A DNA stretch of 64,000 nt from Nitrobacter sp. NHB1 (GCF_036964665.1 NZ_JBAMDA010000001.1:1364001-1428000); one strand, 5' to 3'. Positions 34,079-42,626 are shown, numbered from the stretch's first letter. Notes: generated from the letters alone by a model not told the origin. Numbers and translations: made by a program.

Positions 34079-35434
34079 TCAGCTTGGCTGGACCGATGAA
34101 TGCAACAGGTGTGGCGGCTGTGCGCCCCGGGGCAGCCGCAACGCCGGCGCGACGTTGGCGAGGCGGCGGGTGCGCAGCAACTGGAGGCCGACGCCGATAG
34201 TCGCCGCCAGCATCGCGCCGGCACCGAGTCGGAAAAGCCATGGCAGCGTGAACAGCAAGGCGACGGCGGCGACCCACACCGCGACAAAATACAGCGCGAA
34301 CCATTTTTTGGCGCGCGGCTCGTTGACGAGATCCTGCACGCGCGGCGTCGCGGTCTTACCAAGCACCGGGCCGTAGCATTCGAGCCAGGTCAGGAAGGCG
34401 ACGATCTTGTAGAGCTTGGCGAGGCCGAAGCCCGTCAGCCACGCAAAGGCGACCAGAAAGACGATGACGCCGACATGATCGGTGAAACGTCCGGTCAGCA
34501 GCAGGCCGAGACCGAGAACCACGGTTGCCGCCAGATTCGCCAACGCCACGCCGGCCATGCGGCTGTTGAGTTCGATGACGCGCCGCTTGCGCGCGCGATA
34601 AAGATGCAGGATATCGCCGCCGTAGAGCGCGAGCCCAATGATGCCGAGCACACCGGCGGCCCAGACTGCCCACATCAGGTTGGTGGCCGTCCAGATCGCC
34701 GCTACACCGCCGAGGATGATGACCGCGAGCGCCGCGGTGCCGAAATAAAGCGTACCACGCGTGGTGCGGCCTTCAAGCTCGGGCGCCAGCATGAACATCG
34801 CCAGCAAACGGTAGCTGACGCCGATGGCCGTAAAAGTAAGCCAGCCGCCGAGGCCCGCGATCACATGGATCGGCAGGCCCAGCGTGGCGACATCGACTAA
34901 TTGCGATTGCGCGGTGACGCCGCCCCGCACCAGCGCGAAGACGATGCCGAACAACACCGTCGCCGCCAGGCAGCACAGCCCGACCACGACGAAGCGCGCC
35001 GGCAATGGCAGTGGCCGCGCAGCCCACAACGTGCGGCCGAGATTCCACAGCATCAGGCCGAACCCCGCGCCGAGCAGGACCGCAGCCGCCGGAAACAATC
35101 CGAACACCGCGTGGATCGTGCCGCCGAGTTGAAGAAAGGCCAGCAACAGCGCCGCCAGACCTGCGATCAGCAGGCCGAGCGTCGGCAGCGGCAGCGCGTT
35201 GTTGTAGAGCGGTTTGGCCACCAGCACCGGCGCGAACTGAAACAGGGCCCCGCACATCAGCAGGCTGAGCCAGCCGATCGCAATCAGATGCACCAGCAAC
35301 AGGGAAGCCGGCGCGCCGACCGGTGCCTGCGGATAGCCGATACCCGCCAGCATCAGTCCCTCGGCGGCAAGCAGCGCGATCACGGCTGCCGCGAAATAGG
35401 ACATCGTCCAGCGGGATAGCGCTACGCCGACCAC
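34079..35434 (-). CDS. polytopic membrane protein, NnrS/heme-copper-oxidase-subunit-I-like
   Basis: This protein of 451 aa is almost wholly hydrophobic with about 12 transmembrane helices. Two segments look like internal repeats carrying a His and Gly-Trp: HLIAIGWLSLLMCG (H49) and HVIAGLGGWLTFTAIG (H190). This resembles the helix pattern of NnrS and of divergent oxidase subunit I-like proteins, which bind haem or metal. No complete oxidase ligand set was identified. The GTG at 35434 is chosen for the AAAGGAG site 7 nt upstream. Specific function is unknown; context suggests nitrosative stress. Confidence 0.75.
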   Translation of the reverse strand: MVGVALSRWTMSYFAAAVIALLAAEGLMLAGIGYPQAPVGAPASLLLVHLIAIGWLSLLMCGALFQFAPVLVAKPLYNNALPLPTLGLLIAGLAALLLAFLQLGGTIHAVFGLFPAAAVLLGAGFGLMLWNLGRTLWAARPLPLPARFVVVGLCCLAATVLFGIVFALVRGGVTAQSQLVDVATLGLPIHVIAGLGGWLTFTAIGVSYRLLAMFMLAPELEGRTTRGTLYFGTAALAVIILGGVAAIWTATNLMWAVWAAGVLGIIGLALYGGDILHLYRARKRRVIELNSRMAGVALANLAATVVLGLGLLLTGRFTDHVGVIVFLVAFAWLTGFGLAKLYKIVAFLTWLECYGPVLGKTATPRVQDLVNEPRAKKWFALYFVAVWVAAVALLFTLPWLFRLGAGAMLAATIGVGLQLLRTRRLANVAPALRLPRGAQPPHLLHSSVQPS

Positions 35435-35560
35435 GGCGGCACTCCTTTCGAAAGGGAAGCGCCGGCGGGGTGAGGCCGCCGGCGCGGTCGACAAGCGATC
35501 TCTGCGGAAGATCGGTCTTGTCGACAAAGGCACGCGGTTCGTGAGCTAACCGCGTGCGAA

Positions 35561-35821
35561 TCAAGCGACCTTGAACTGCCTGGCGATCTCCACCTTCCAG
35601 ACCGAGGGGCCCTGCTCCAGATAAGTCCAGGAGAACGCGTCGGGGTGCTCGGCCTGAAGTTGATAGTAGAGCGGCTTGGGATCGTGGTCGTTCACCAGAA
35701 CGAACGAGTCGCCTGCCCTCAGATCGCCGACGATCTGAAAAAACCTGGCGTGGCGCTGCGCCGGAACCAGGCTGCGCACGTCGATCTCGGTGACATCCGT
35801 CTCTTCACTTGTCTGACACAT
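35561..35821 (-). CDS. single DUF2249 domain protein
   Basis: This small protein of 86 aa is one DUF2249 domain, with IDVRSLVPAQRHARFFQIV, a DSFVLVNDHDPKPLYYQL core and a terminal VWKVEIAR strand. It is the first gene of a four-gene unit; the membrane-protein gene follows after 126 bp. The ATG at 35821 is preceded by AGGAG and begins MCQTSEET; upstream in-frame sequence is Arg-rich and unlike the family. DUF2249 proteins are often induced by nitric oxide or nitrite in denitrifiers. The activity is unknown. Confidence 0.82.
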   Translation of the reverse strand: MCQTSEETDVTEIDVRSLVPAQRHARFFQIVGDLRAGDSFVLVNDHDPKPLYYQLQAEHPDAFSWTYLEQGPSVWKVEIARQFKVA

Positions 35822-35922
35822 GGCCGCTCCTGTCGTCGCCCGTTGATGGCTTCGTCGGAATGAACTCCGCGTCCGGCCGGTCCTCAAGAACCGGCGGCGT
35901 AAGATAACCCTTACATGAAGGC

Positions 35923-35951
35923 ATACTCGCTCTATAAAGATACACTGTCAA
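35923..35951 (-). promoter_or_regulatory. sigma70-type promoter of the DUF2249 operon
   Basis: On the minus strand a perfect -35 TTGACA (35951-35946) is followed after 17 nt by a weak -10 GAGTAT (35928-35923). The start codon at 35821 lies about 100 bp downstream. The -35 box lies inside the palindrome at 35936-35960. Confidence 0.5.
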
Positions 35952-35960
35952 TATATCTTT
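35936..35960. promoter_or_regulatory. palindromic operator, NsrR-like
   Basis: Two 11-bp arms separated by 1 bp, AAGATACACTG and CAATATATCTT, form an imperfect 11-1-11 palindrome whose outer six bases match exactly (AAGATA/TATCTT). The layout and the AAGAT...ATCTT ends resemble the NsrR nitric-oxide-sensor operator. It overlaps the -35 box, as a repressor site would. Identity of the regulator is inferred. Confidence 0.5.
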
Positions 35961-35978
35961 TACGCATAGCATCGCCGT

Positions 35979-36010
35979 AAAACGAAAACCGCGCGCCGCA
36001 AGGGCGCGCG
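35979..36010 (-). terminator. rho-independent terminator of the cox operon
   Basis: An 8-bp GC stem (CGCGCGCC 35990-35997 with GGCGCGCG 36003-36010, 5-nt loop) is followed on the minus strand by GGTTTTCGTTTT. It lies 45 bp after the coxM stop, in the correct orientation. Confidence 0.75.
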
Positions 36011-36054
36011 ATAAAACGCGGACCGAATAATGCGTGGGATTCAGATCGCCCGGA

Positions 36055-36855
36055 TCAGCCAGCCTGCTGGACGGCGCGCTGGGCCATCACCTTGACGAGA
36101 TTGGCGCGATAAGCGGCCGACCCGTGAATGTCGGCGATCATGGTCGCTTCCGGAATGTTGATTGCGTCCAGCGCCGACGAAGACCAGTCGGCCTTGAGCG
36201 CCGCCTCGATCGCACCGACCCGCATGACACCGTCTTGCGACGCGCCGGTCGCGGCCACACGGACGTCGCCGGCTTTGGTCTTGGCAACGAATACGCCCGT
36301 CAGCGCGAAGCGCGACGCCGGATGACGCATCTTGGCATAGCCGGCCTTTTCCGGAATCGGGAAAGCGACCTGGATGATGATCTCTCCGTCTTCCAGCGCC
36401 GTCGTGAACAGTCCTCTGAAAAAATCATCGGCTGCGATCGACCGCTTGTTGGTCTTCACGGTCGCGCCGAGCGCCAGAACAGCGGCCGGATAGTCGGCGG
36501 CCGGATCGTTGTTGGCGATCGATCCGCCGATGGTGCCGCGGTAACGAACCGCCGGATCGCCGAGCAACGACGTCAGATGCACCAGCGCCGGGATCGCTTT
36601 CTGCACGTCGGCATTGGTCATGATGTCGTAATAGGTCGTCGCCGCCCTGATCGTGAGCGTGTCTCCGGACACCTCAATGCCGACCAGATCATTGATCCTC
36701 GTAAGATCGATCAGGTCGGACGGAGCCGCAAGTCGCTGCTTCATCACCGGCAGCAACGTATGACCACCGGCGAGATACGTCGCATCGGCACCCTTGGCGA
36801 ACAGCGAAACGGCTTCGTCGATGCTGGCGGGGCGATGATAGGTGGTCTGATACAT
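36055..36855 (-). CDS. coxM: molybdenum hydroxylase FAD subunit (CoxM family)
   Basis: This FAD-binding medium subunit of 266 aa belongs to a xanthine-oxidase-type molybdenum hydroxylase. FAD motifs are AGGHT (residues 29-33) and TIGGSIANNDPAADYPAA (108 onward). It passes electrons from the [2Fe-2S] subunit to the membrane or another acceptor. It is last in a coxS-coxL-coxM operon and begins 22 bp after coxL, with an AGGGAGA ribosome site. The subunit order S-L-M is typical of form II enzymes. Confidence 0.88.
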   Translation of the reverse strand: MYQTTYHRPASIDEAVSLFAKGADATYLAGGHTLLPVMKQRLAAPSDLIDLTRINDLVGIEVSGDTLTIRAATTYYDIMTNADVQKAIPALVHLTSLLGDPAVRYRGTIGGSIANNDPAADYPAAVLALGATVKTNKRSIAADDFFRGLFTTALEDGEIIIQVAFPIPEKAGYAKMRHPASRFALTGVFVAKTKAGDVRVAATGASQDGVMRVGAIEAALKADWSSSALDAINIPEATMIADIHGSAAYRANLVKVMAQRAVQQAG

Positions 36856-36877
36856 GGCCGTTTCTCCCTGCCGCCGT

Positions 36878-39217
36878 TCAGCCGTGGATCGCGTGCCAGA
36901 CGCGGTCGGACGATGCCGGCATCGCGAGATCGTTGTTGCCGATGGCATCGGTGATGGCGTTGATGACCGCCGCAGATGCGCCGATCGCGCCGGCCTCGCC
37001 GCAGCCCTTCACGCCGAGCGGATTGCCCGGACACTCCGTCATCGTGTGCTGCACGTTGAACGACGGCAGATCCTCCGCGCGCGGCATCGCATAGTCCATG
37101 ACCGACGCGGTCAGCAACTGACCGCTCTCGTCGTAGACCGCGTGCTCCAGCAGCGCCTGGCCGATGCCCTGCGCGAGACCGCCATGGACCTGCCCTTCCA
37201 CAATCATCGGATTGATGAGGCGGCCGAAATCGTCCGCAGCGACAAAGTTGACAAAGGTGGTCTTGCCGGTACCGGCATCGACCTCGACCTCGCAGATGTA
37301 GGACCCAGCGGGGAACGTAAAATTGGACGGATCGTAGAACGCGCTCTCCTTCAGGCCCGGCTCCATGCCGTCGGGCAGGTTGTGTGCGGTGTAAGCGGCC
37401 AGCGCCACCATCGGAAATGCAATTGCCTTGTCGATCCCGGCCACCTTGAACTGGCCTTCCTCGATGACGATGTCGTTCTCCGACGCCTCAAGCTGATGCG
37501 CCACGATCTTCTTCGCCTTGGCTTCCATCTTCTCCATCGCCTTGACGATGGCGGAAAGCCCAACCGCCGCCGACCGCGAACCGTAGGTGCCCATGCCGAA
37601 CTGCACCTTGTCGGTGTCGCCATGCACGATCTGAACCTGATCGATCGGGATTCCGAGCCGGCCGGCGACCACCTGCGCGAACGACGTCTCGTGACCCTGA
37701 CCGTGGCTATGCGATCCCGTCAGGACTTCGATGGTGCCGACCGGGTTGACCCGCACCTCCGCGGATTCCCAAAGTCCGACCCCCGCCCCCAGGCTGCCGA
37801 CGGCCTTTGAGGGTGCGATGCCGCAGGCCTCGATATAGCAGGACACGCCGATGCCGCGCAGCTTGCCCTCGCTCTTTGCCTTGGCCTTGCGCGCCGCGAA
37901 GCCGGCATAGTCGATCGCCTTCATGGCCGCATCGAGCGACGCATTAAAGTCGCCGATGTCGTAAGCCATGATGACCGGCGTCTGATGCGGGAATTGGGTG
38001 ATGAAGTTCTTGCGCCGCAATTCGGTCGGATCGACCTTGAGCTGGCGCGCCGCCGTCTCCATCAGCCGCTCCACGAGATAGCTCGCCTCAGGGCGGCCCG
38101 CGCCGCGATAGGCGTCCACCGGCGTGGTGTTGGTATAGACGCTGATCACCTCGGCGAAGATGCTGGGGATGTTGTACTGGCCCGACAGCAGCGTGGCGTA
38201 GAGATAGGTCGGCACCGACGACGAGAACAGCGACATGTAGGCGCCGAGATTGGCATAGGTCTTGACGCGCAGCCCCGTGATCCTGTTGTCCTTGTCGAAC
38301 GCCATCTGGGCCTTGCTCAAATGATCGCGGCCGTGAGCATCGGTCAGGAAGGCCTCGGTGCGGTCGGCGGTCCATTTCACCGGGCGGCCGGTCTTTTTCG
38401 AGGCCCATAGCGCCACCATTTCTTCCGGGTAGATGAAGATTTTCGAACCAAACCCGCCGCCGACATCGGGCGCGATCACACGCAGCTTGTGCTCCTGCGC
38501 GATATTGTAGAACGCCGAGAGTACGAGCCGCGCCACATGCGGGTTTTGCGACGTGGTATAGAGCGTGAAGTGCTCCTCCGCCGGATCGTATTCGGCGATC
38601 GCGGCGCGCGGTTCGATCGCGTTGGGCGCCAGACGATTGTTGGTGATGTCGAGCGAGACCACGTTCGCGGCGGCCTTGAAGGCCGCATCGGTGGCGGCTT
38701 CATCGCCCAGGGTCCAGTCGAAGATCACATTGCCCGGCGCCTCCGGATGAAGCTGCGGCGCGCCGCTCGCGACCGCCTCGCGCATGTCGACGACGGCGGG
38801 AAGCTCCTTGTAGGTCACCGCAACAGCCTCGGCCGCATCGCGCGCCTGGTTGCGGGTCTCGGCGATGACGACGGCAACGGCCTGACCGACGAAGCGCACG
38901 GTCTCCGGCGCCATCGCGGGCCATGCGCCCATCTTCATCGGCGATCCGTCCCTGGAGTGAATCATCCAGCCGCAGATCAGATTGCCGATCTTGTCGTCGA
39001 CCAGCTCCTTGCCGGTCAGGACGGCAACCACCCCTGGCATCTCCAGTGCGGGCGCGGTGTCGATCGCGGCCACCTTGGCGTGGGCGTGAGGGCTGCGAAC
39101 GAACGCCGCATAGGTCATGCCGTGAAGACGGATATCGTCGACGTAACGGCCCTTGCCGGTGATGAAACGCTTGTCTTCCTTGCGCAGCGCGCGGGCGCCG
39201 ATTCCCTCGATTCCCAT
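36878..39217 (-). CDS. coxL: form II CoxL-like molybdopterin subunit
   Basis: This large subunit of 779 aa carries the molybdenum-cytosine-dinucleotide site. The decisive active-site loop is AYRGAGR at residues 369-375, the form II signature. Form I CO dehydrogenases have a Cys-bearing AYxCSFR instead. Other conserved stretches include GGGFGSK near residue 255 and GSHSHGQGHET near 495. Form II enzymes may oxidise aldehydes, purines or other substrates, and CO oxidation is unproved for most. The ATG at 39217 has AGGGAGAG upstream; codons further upstream are not conserved. Confidence 0.9.
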   Translation of the reverse strand: MGIEGIGARALRKEDKRFITGKGRYVDDIRLHGMTYAAFVRSPHAHAKVAAIDTAPALEMPGVVAVLTGKELVDDKIGNLICGWMIHSRDGSPMKMGAWPAMAPETVRFVGQAVAVVIAETRNQARDAAEAVAVTYKELPAVVDMREAVASGAPQLHPEAPGNVIFDWTLGDEAATDAAFKAAANVVSLDITNNRLAPNAIEPRAAIAEYDPAEEHFTLYTTSQNPHVARLVLSAFYNIAQEHKLRVIAPDVGGGFGSKIFIYPEEMVALWASKKTGRPVKWTADRTEAFLTDAHGRDHLSKAQMAFDKDNRITGLRVKTYANLGAYMSLFSSSVPTYLYATLLSGQYNIPSIFAEVISVYTNTTPVDAYRGAGRPEASYLVERLMETAARQLKVDPTELRRKNFITQFPHQTPVIMAYDIGDFNASLDAAMKAIDYAGFAARKAKAKSEGKLRGIGVSCYIEACGIAPSKAVGSLGAGVGLWESAEVRVNPVGTIEVLTGSHSHGQGHETSFAQVVAGRLGIPIDQVQIVHGDTDKVQFGMGTYGSRSAAVGLSAIVKAMEKMEAKAKKIVAHQLEASENDIVIEEGQFKVAGIDKAIAFPMVALAAYTAHNLPDGMEPGLKESAFYDPSNFTFPAGSYICEVEVDAGTGKTTFVNFVAADDFGRLINPMIVEGQVHGGLAQGIGQALLEHAVYDESGQLLTASVMDYAMPRAEDLPSFNVQHTMTECPGNPLGVKGCGEAGAIGASAAVINAITDAIGNNDLAMPASSDRVWHAIHG

Positions 39218-39301
39218 GATCCGCTCTCCCTGCCGGAGTGTTGTCGCGCCGCTTCCGTCGAATGCGGCGGACACGGGTTTCCTGCGTGAGCTGCTCGGCG
39301 G

Positions 39302-39787
39302 CTATTCCGCAGCCTGCGCCGTCGTCATCCGGCCGGCGGCGTCGAGCACCGATTTGACGATGTTGTAATAGCCGGTGCAGCGGCAGATATTGCCTTCCAG
39401 TTCCTGACGCAGGATTTCCTCGGTCAACCCGCGGCCATGCCGGCGCACGATGTCGATCGAGGCCATGATCATGCCGGGCGTGCGGTAGCCGCACTGAAGG
39501 CCGTGATTGTCGCGAAACGCCGCCTGCATCGGATGCAGTTCGTCGCCCTTGGCGATGCCTTCAATGGTCGTGATGCTCGAACCGTTCGCCTGCCCGACCA
39601 GAACCGTGCAGGATTTGACCGCGCGGCCATCGATGTGAACGGTGCATGCGCCGCACTGGCTGGTATCGCAGCCGATATGCGTACCGGTCAGTCCCAGATG
39701 GTCGCGCAGCAGATGAACGAGAAGCGTCCGGTCTTCAACGTCAGCCGAAACCGACTTGCCATTGACGGTCAGCCTGATCGTGGACAC
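39302..39787 (-). CDS. coxS: [2Fe-2S] subunit of molybdenum hydroxylase (CoxS family), one ligand missing
   Basis: This iron-sulfur subunit of 161 aa should carry two [2Fe-2S] clusters between the Mo site and FAD. The ferredoxin-like cluster is intact: C40, C45, C48 and C60. The second cluster normally uses CGxCTPGM plus CRC. Here C99, C135 and C137 are present but residue 102 is Arg, in QCGYRTPGM (codon CGC, 39482-39484), where the family has Cys. Either this is a one-base change from TGC that weakens the cluster, or it is a sequencing error. It is the first gene of the operon. Confidence 0.9.
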   Translation of the reverse strand: MSTIRLTVNGKSVSADVEDRTLLVHLLRDHLGLTGTHIGCDTSQCGACTVHIDGRAVKSCTVLVGQANGSSITTIEGIAKGDELHPMQAAFRDNHGLQCGYRTPGMIMASIDIVRRHGRGLTEEILRQELEGNICRCTGYYNIVKSVLDAAGRMTTAQAAE

Positions 39788-40033
39788 AGGACCCTCCCAG
39801 GCGGTTTTTCATGGGTCAAATAGAACCATGGCCCGAGAATTTTGTAACTCTCAATCTTCGTCGTATGCCATTTCGCCCAATGTCTGGTTGTCCCGTTACC
39901 TGTGCGGGACGCGCGCCCGGCGTCCCGCACGGAAATTTGATGATCTTGGCGCGGAGCACCAAACCGGCAATAAAACCGCCGCGCCAGCCGGCCACCGGCT
40001 GCCGGCAAGCATCCGACCTGAAACAGCGTGGGT

Positions 40034-40062
40034 CAAAAACACAAGGGCCCCGAAGGGCCCCT
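40034..40062 (-). terminator. rho-independent terminator of the HU-like gene
   Basis: On the minus strand AGGGGCCC and GGGCCCTT pair around a TTCG tetraloop and are followed by GTGTTTTTG. It starts within a few bases of the stop codon at 40066. Confidence 0.8.
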
Positions 40063-40065
40063 GCA

Positions 40066-40368
40066 TCATACCGCATCTTTCGCGGCCTTGACCGGCCGCG
40101 CCCTGACGATCTTTCGGGCGGGCTTCGCCTTGAACGTCATCGCCTCGCCGGTGAAGGGGTTGGTGCCCTTGCGCGCCTTGGTCGCCGGCTTCTTGATAAC
40201 CACGAACTTCGCGAAACCCGGGAGCATAAAGACACCGGTCTTCTTGAGCTCCTTGTAACCTGTCGTCGCAAGCGCCTCGAGAACGCCCTTTACGTCCCTT
40301 TTGGACAATTCGGCCTGAGCCGAGATTTTCTCAATGAGCTGCGATTTCGTCATCTGGGTTGCCATCAT
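40066..40368 (-). CDS. HU/IHF-family DNA-binding protein
   Basis: This basic protein of 100 aa binds and bends DNA as a dimer in the nucleoid. It shows the N-terminal helical pair (MTKSQLIEKISAQAELSK) and the beta-arm motif NPFTGEAMTFKAKPARK, with a lysine/alanine-rich C-terminal tail longer than in canonical 90-residue HU. Two tandem ATGs at 40368 and 40365 follow an AGGA site. A strong terminator follows the stop, so it is transcribed alone. It is probably a divergent rhizobial HU paralogue; IHF is less likely. Confidence 0.9.
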   Translation of the reverse strand: MMATQMTKSQLIEKISAQAELSKRDVKGVLEALATTGYKELKKTGVFMLPGFAKFVVIKKPATKARKGTNPFTGEAMTFKAKPARKIVRARPVKAAKDAV

Positions 40369-40572
40369 CGATCCTGTCTGTTGATTCGGCCCGGAAAAAC
40401 AATATTTCGAAATCCAGCTAAAAAAACACACCTTATGAGATTTATAACAGCTTACTTCGAGCGCCCCGGCGCCTCCGACAGGCGCCGGCCCCCCCGGATC
40501 TTGCACAGATGTGAGGCGGCGAACGGTTCACGCGGGCCTTTGCGTGGCGGCAAATCGTGCTATGCGCTGGCG

Positions 40573-40929
40573 ATGAAGATTATCTTCCGCATTGGCGCGT
40601 CCATCCTGATCGCGGCGGTCGTGTTCGCGACGCTCGGGCCGGCGCGCTATCGCCCGCACTCCCCGCTCGGACAGGATGGCGAACACGCCCTTGCCTTCGT
40701 TCTGGTTGGTCTCGCCGTCGGCCTCGCGTTTCCGCAGCGACCATTGCGCGTCGCGGCGCTATCCGTCGTGCTGATCGGCCTGCTCGAGATCATGCAACTG
40801 TGGGCGCCCGGCCGCCATGCGCGGCTGGAGGATTTTCTGGTCGATGCCGCGACGGCGTGTGTCGGCATCGCGATCGCTGCCGCGATGGGCTGGCTTGCCG
40901 CGCGATGGCGCAGATCAAGATCCCGATGA
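40573..40929 (+). CDS. VanZ-like family membrane protein
   Basis: This inner-membrane protein of 118 aa has about four hydrophobic helices and the VanZ-domain pattern, with a conserved acidic residue in LIGLLEIMQLWAPGRHARLEDFL. The VanZ family is named after a teicoplanin-resistance accessory protein, but most members have no known role. The ATG at 40573 starts directly at the first membrane segment; no strong ribosome site precedes it. It is divergent from the HU-like gene. Confidence 0.75.
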   Translation: MKIIFRIGASILIAAVVFATLGPARYRPHSPLGQDGEHALAFVLVGLAVGLAFPQRPLRVAALSVVLIGLLEIMQLWAPGRHARLEDFLVDAATACVGIAIAAAMGWLAARWRRSRSR

Positions 40930-41076
40930 GTTTCGGCGGGCGGCTCGAGCGGTCGCGTGGCGGCAACATCCTGAAATCGGAATAGTTCGCAACAAACAAG
41001 CCAAGCCGCGAATGAGTGGCGATTGCGCAATCGCGCGCGCTTTTATCCTGGGTAGCGGACTGCTAAACCCCCGCGG

Positions 41077-42453
41077 ATGCCACGCCTCGCCTCCAGTTCG
41101 AAAACAAGAGTAGCCGCCGTCTCGATGATCGCCAGCGCCAGCATGGCGGCGATCAAATTCGCGGTCGGCGTGGCTATCGGGAGTCTCGCTCTGATTTCCG
41201 AGGCGCTGCACAGTTCGGTCGATCTGGTCGCCACGATCGTCACCTGGTTCGTGGTGCGGGTTTCCGACCGTCCCGCCGACGACGAACATCACTACGGTCA
41301 CGGCAAGATCGAAAGCCTCTCGGCCCTTGGCGTCATTGCGATGCTGTATGTTCTTGCAGGCGGCATCGTGGTCCAGGCCTATGCCCACTTGCGCGAAGGC
41401 GCGCCGGCCCCGACGCTCTCCGCCATTCCGTTTGTCGTGCTGATTGTCGACATCGCCGTCAATGTCTGGCGTGCCCGCGCGCTGCACCGGACCGCGCTCG
41501 ACACCCGCAGTCAGGCGCTGGAGGCCGACGCCCTGCACTTTGCTTCCGATGTCCTTGGATCGATCGCCGTCATCATCGGGCTGGCGCTGTCCGGACTGGG
41601 CTATGCGTGGGGCGATGCCACTGCTGCGATCGGCGTCGCAATCCTAATCTCCGTGCTGGGCTTGCGGCTCGGACGCGCCACGATCGAAACGCTGCTGGAT
41701 CGCGCGCCGGAAGGCGCTGCGGAAAGGGCTAAAGCCGCGATCAGGGCGCTGCCGGGTATCATCGATATCGAGCGGTTGCGGGTACGGATGGTCGGCCCCC
41801 GGCATTTCGTCGACGTGATCGCCGACGTCCCGCGAACCTATCCGATCGACCGCATCGATGCCATCAAGCAGCAGGCGCAGGACGCCGTGTCCGCCGCTCT
41901 CGGCGATGCCGATTTGACATTCACCGCGATACCGGTCGCGCGCGACAACGAAAGCATCCGCGAGCGCATCATGGTGATCGCCCACAATTCGGGCCTCGCC
42001 ATTCATCACGTCACCGTGCACGATCTCGGAGAAAAACTGACGGTCAGCATCGACCTCGAAGTCGACGGTGAAATGGCGCTGGTGGACGCCCATGCGATCG
42101 CGCACCGGCTGGAGCACGACATTCGCCACGAGTTCGGCGCGAACGTCGAGGTGGACACGCACATCGAGCCGCTGGAGCCCGAGCTTCCGCTGGGGACGGA
42201 TGCCGTCCCCGCACGGATCGCCGCCGTCCGGACGGCCCTGTCAAGTTTCGCCGCCGGCGGAGCGATCCATGACATTCACAACGTGCGCGTCAGAGACACC
42301 GAAGCCGGCGAGATCGTCAACTTCCATTGCCGCGCCGCGCCGTCGATGAGCGTCGCCAGGGTGCATGAGCAGGTCGACGAGATCGAACGCGCGTTGCGCC
42401 GCGCCTTCCCGAGCGTCAAGCGCGTCATCAGCCACGCGGAGCCGGCGCGCTGA
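41077..42453 (+). CDS. cation diffusion facilitator metal exporter
   Basis: This CDF transporter of 458 aa exports divalent metal by proton antiport. The six-helix domain carries the transport-site residues H45 and D49 (ALHSSVDL) and H154 and D158 (ADALHFASDVLG). An HD-HD site is typical of Zn/Cd transporters. A His-rich DDEHHYGHG loop lies near 68-76. The C-terminal part is longer than usual and appears to hold two successive metallochaperone-like cytoplasmic domains (about 210-290 and 295-375). The metal cannot be fixed from sequence alone. Confidence 0.88.
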   Translation: MPRLASSSKTRVAAVSMIASASMAAIKFAVGVAIGSLALISEALHSSVDLVATIVTWFVVRVSDRPADDEHHYGHGKIESLSALGVIAMLYVLAGGIVVQAYAHLREGAPAPTLSAIPFVVLIVDIAVNVWRARALHRTALDTRSQALEADALHFASDVLGSIAVIIGLALSGLGYAWGDATAAIGVAILISVLGLRLGRATIETLLDRAPEGAAERAKAAIRALPGIIDIERLRVRMVGPRHFVDVIADVPRTYPIDRIDAIKQQAQDAVSAALGDADLTFTAIPVARDNESIRERIMVIAHNSGLAIHHVTVHDLGEKLTVSIDLEVDGEMALVDAHAIAHRLEHDIRHEFGANVEVDTHIEPLEPELPLGTDAVPARIAAVRTALSSFAAGGAIHDIHNVRVRDTEAGEIVNFHCRAAPSMSVARVHEQVDEIERALRRAFPSVKRVISHAEPAR

Positions 42454-42610
42454 AGCCGAAGGCCGTCGCCCTGGTGTCCCAATTCCGAAGTTCGCTTGAC
42501 GGACCCGCCGGGACGATGAAGCGACCTTCCGAACCACCACACGGCGCACGTTCCCGTTTCGGACTCACCGGCGGCGACCGCGGAGTGCTGGGATTCTCCG
42601 TTGGACAAAA

Positions 42611-42626
42611 TTTATTTCGTATTAAC
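42611..42626. promoter_or_regulatory. CtrA-like box
   Basis: TTTATTTCGTATTAAC fits TTAA-N7-TTAAC with one mismatch in the first half-site. It lies about 115 bp upstream of the PleC-like kinase start. A GANTC site (GACTC, 42635-42639) is adjacent. Suggestive but weaker than the site at 11952. Confidence 0.35.
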
